This document shows, in pieces, positions 63,789 through 64,000 of a DNA stretch of 64,000 nucleotides (positions are counted from its first letter, which is position 1; every line of letters starts with the position of its first letter). The stretch is taken from positions 992,001 to 1,056,000 of the forward strand of contig NZ_CP048751.1 in the NCBI RefSeq assembly GCF_011064825.1. Direction: 5' to 3'. A program made the position numbers and the translations under genes. This DNA comes from Brevundimonas mediterranea (lineage in GTDB: Bacteria; Pseudomonadota; Alphaproteobacteria; Caulobacterales; Caulobacteraceae). The notes beneath the pieces were generated by a model. That model searched no databases, was not told the DNA's origin, and was given only the letters and a program-made list of their open reading frames with translations.

Positions 63789-64000
63789 GAGATCAGCCTC
63801 TAGACGTGATCACCCCGCTCGTCAGCCAGGCTCGACGCCTTTCTTACGCAGGACGCCTCGTCGCAGGCGACTGACCCGGAACGGCCGCGCGCCTTTCGCC
63901 CCGTTCCGGGCGACGATCTGAAACCCGATTATCCTCAGCCTTCATGTGACGCGCGAACGCGCGCCTGCAGGCGTCTGCGATCAAAGAGCCGAACCATGAC
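63789..64000. promoter_or_regulatory. Upstream region of folP and possible start of a plus-strand gene
   Basis: 212 bp with no complete gene. An ATG at 63997 preceded by AAAGAG could start a divergent gene beyond the window, but only five bases remain. A GACGC/GCGTC stem with GCGCG-rich interior lies near 63951-63977. Confidence 0.25.

Overview
The window is about 64 kb of GC-rich chromosomal DNA with tightly packed genes. Several features point to an alphaproteobacterium of the Caulobacterales, most likely Brevundimonas or a near relative: many TonB-dependent receptors, a DnaG primase without zinc ligands next to rpoD, a zwf-pgl-edd-glk Entner-Doudoroff operon, a TrpR-type regulator ahead of hisG, a chemoreceptor ending in a CheR-tether-like GWEEF tail, and dense GC-rich palindromic repeats. 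The genus is an inference. No rRNA, tRNA, CRISPR array, phage or transposase gene was found.

Layout. 1-7.7 kb: a glucan-utilisation locus with a TonB receptor (cut by the window edge), a tryptophan-halogenase-family flavoprotein, remnants of a GH9 and a GH3 enzyme fused tail to tail by a deletion, a LacI regulator and a secreted GH5 endoglucanase. Three copies of a GACAGCGCTGTC operator mark the probable LacI regulon. 8-22 kb: housekeeping and accessory genes (dusA, 3D-domain protein, DEAD-box helicase, SDR, chemoreceptor, HxlR regulator with a divergent three-gene operon, hybrid histidine kinase, extensin-like lipoprotein). 22-28 kb: rpoD and dnaG, with a vapBC toxin-antitoxin pair between them. 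27-31 kb: LdcA and an Mpl/MurC-like ligase, divergently transcribed (peptidoglycan recycling), and a GH16 glucanase.

30.7-40.6 kb: an iron-acquisition region. A TonB receptor is followed by PepSY, DUF2271 (with an ApbE-type flavinylation motif DGVSGAT), DUF4198, ApbE and a membrane-anchored flavodoxin/ferredoxin-reductase, which together look like a transmembrane flavin-based reductase for imported ferric siderophores. Next to it lie PiuC and a catecholate-siderophore receptor with two Fur-like boxes. 40.7-44.9 kb: the Anbu-type proteasome homologue with its transglutaminase, alpha-E and circularly permuted ATP-grasp partners.

46.4-53.6 kb: a histidine operon, hisR-hisG-hisD-hisC'B-hisH-hisA-hisF-hisIE. 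hisC'B encodes a degenerate aminotransferase domain (catalytic Lys replaced by Leu) fused to HisB. 53.7-58.8 kb: zwf-pgl-edd-glk. 58.8-64 kb: small lipoprotein, DUF1295, nucleotidyltransferase, thiD, SMR transporter, DUF486 and folP.

The most unusual structure is a family of 119-149 bp double palindromes inside operons (three in his, one in the Anbu operon; a 163 bp relative sits upstream of the latter). All four intra-operon copies lack stop codons in the bridging frame, so each forms a 47-63 codon frame that starts on the previous gene's stop and ends on the next gene's start. Three of them also supply the GGGGGAGG Shine-Dalgarno sequence of the downstream gene.
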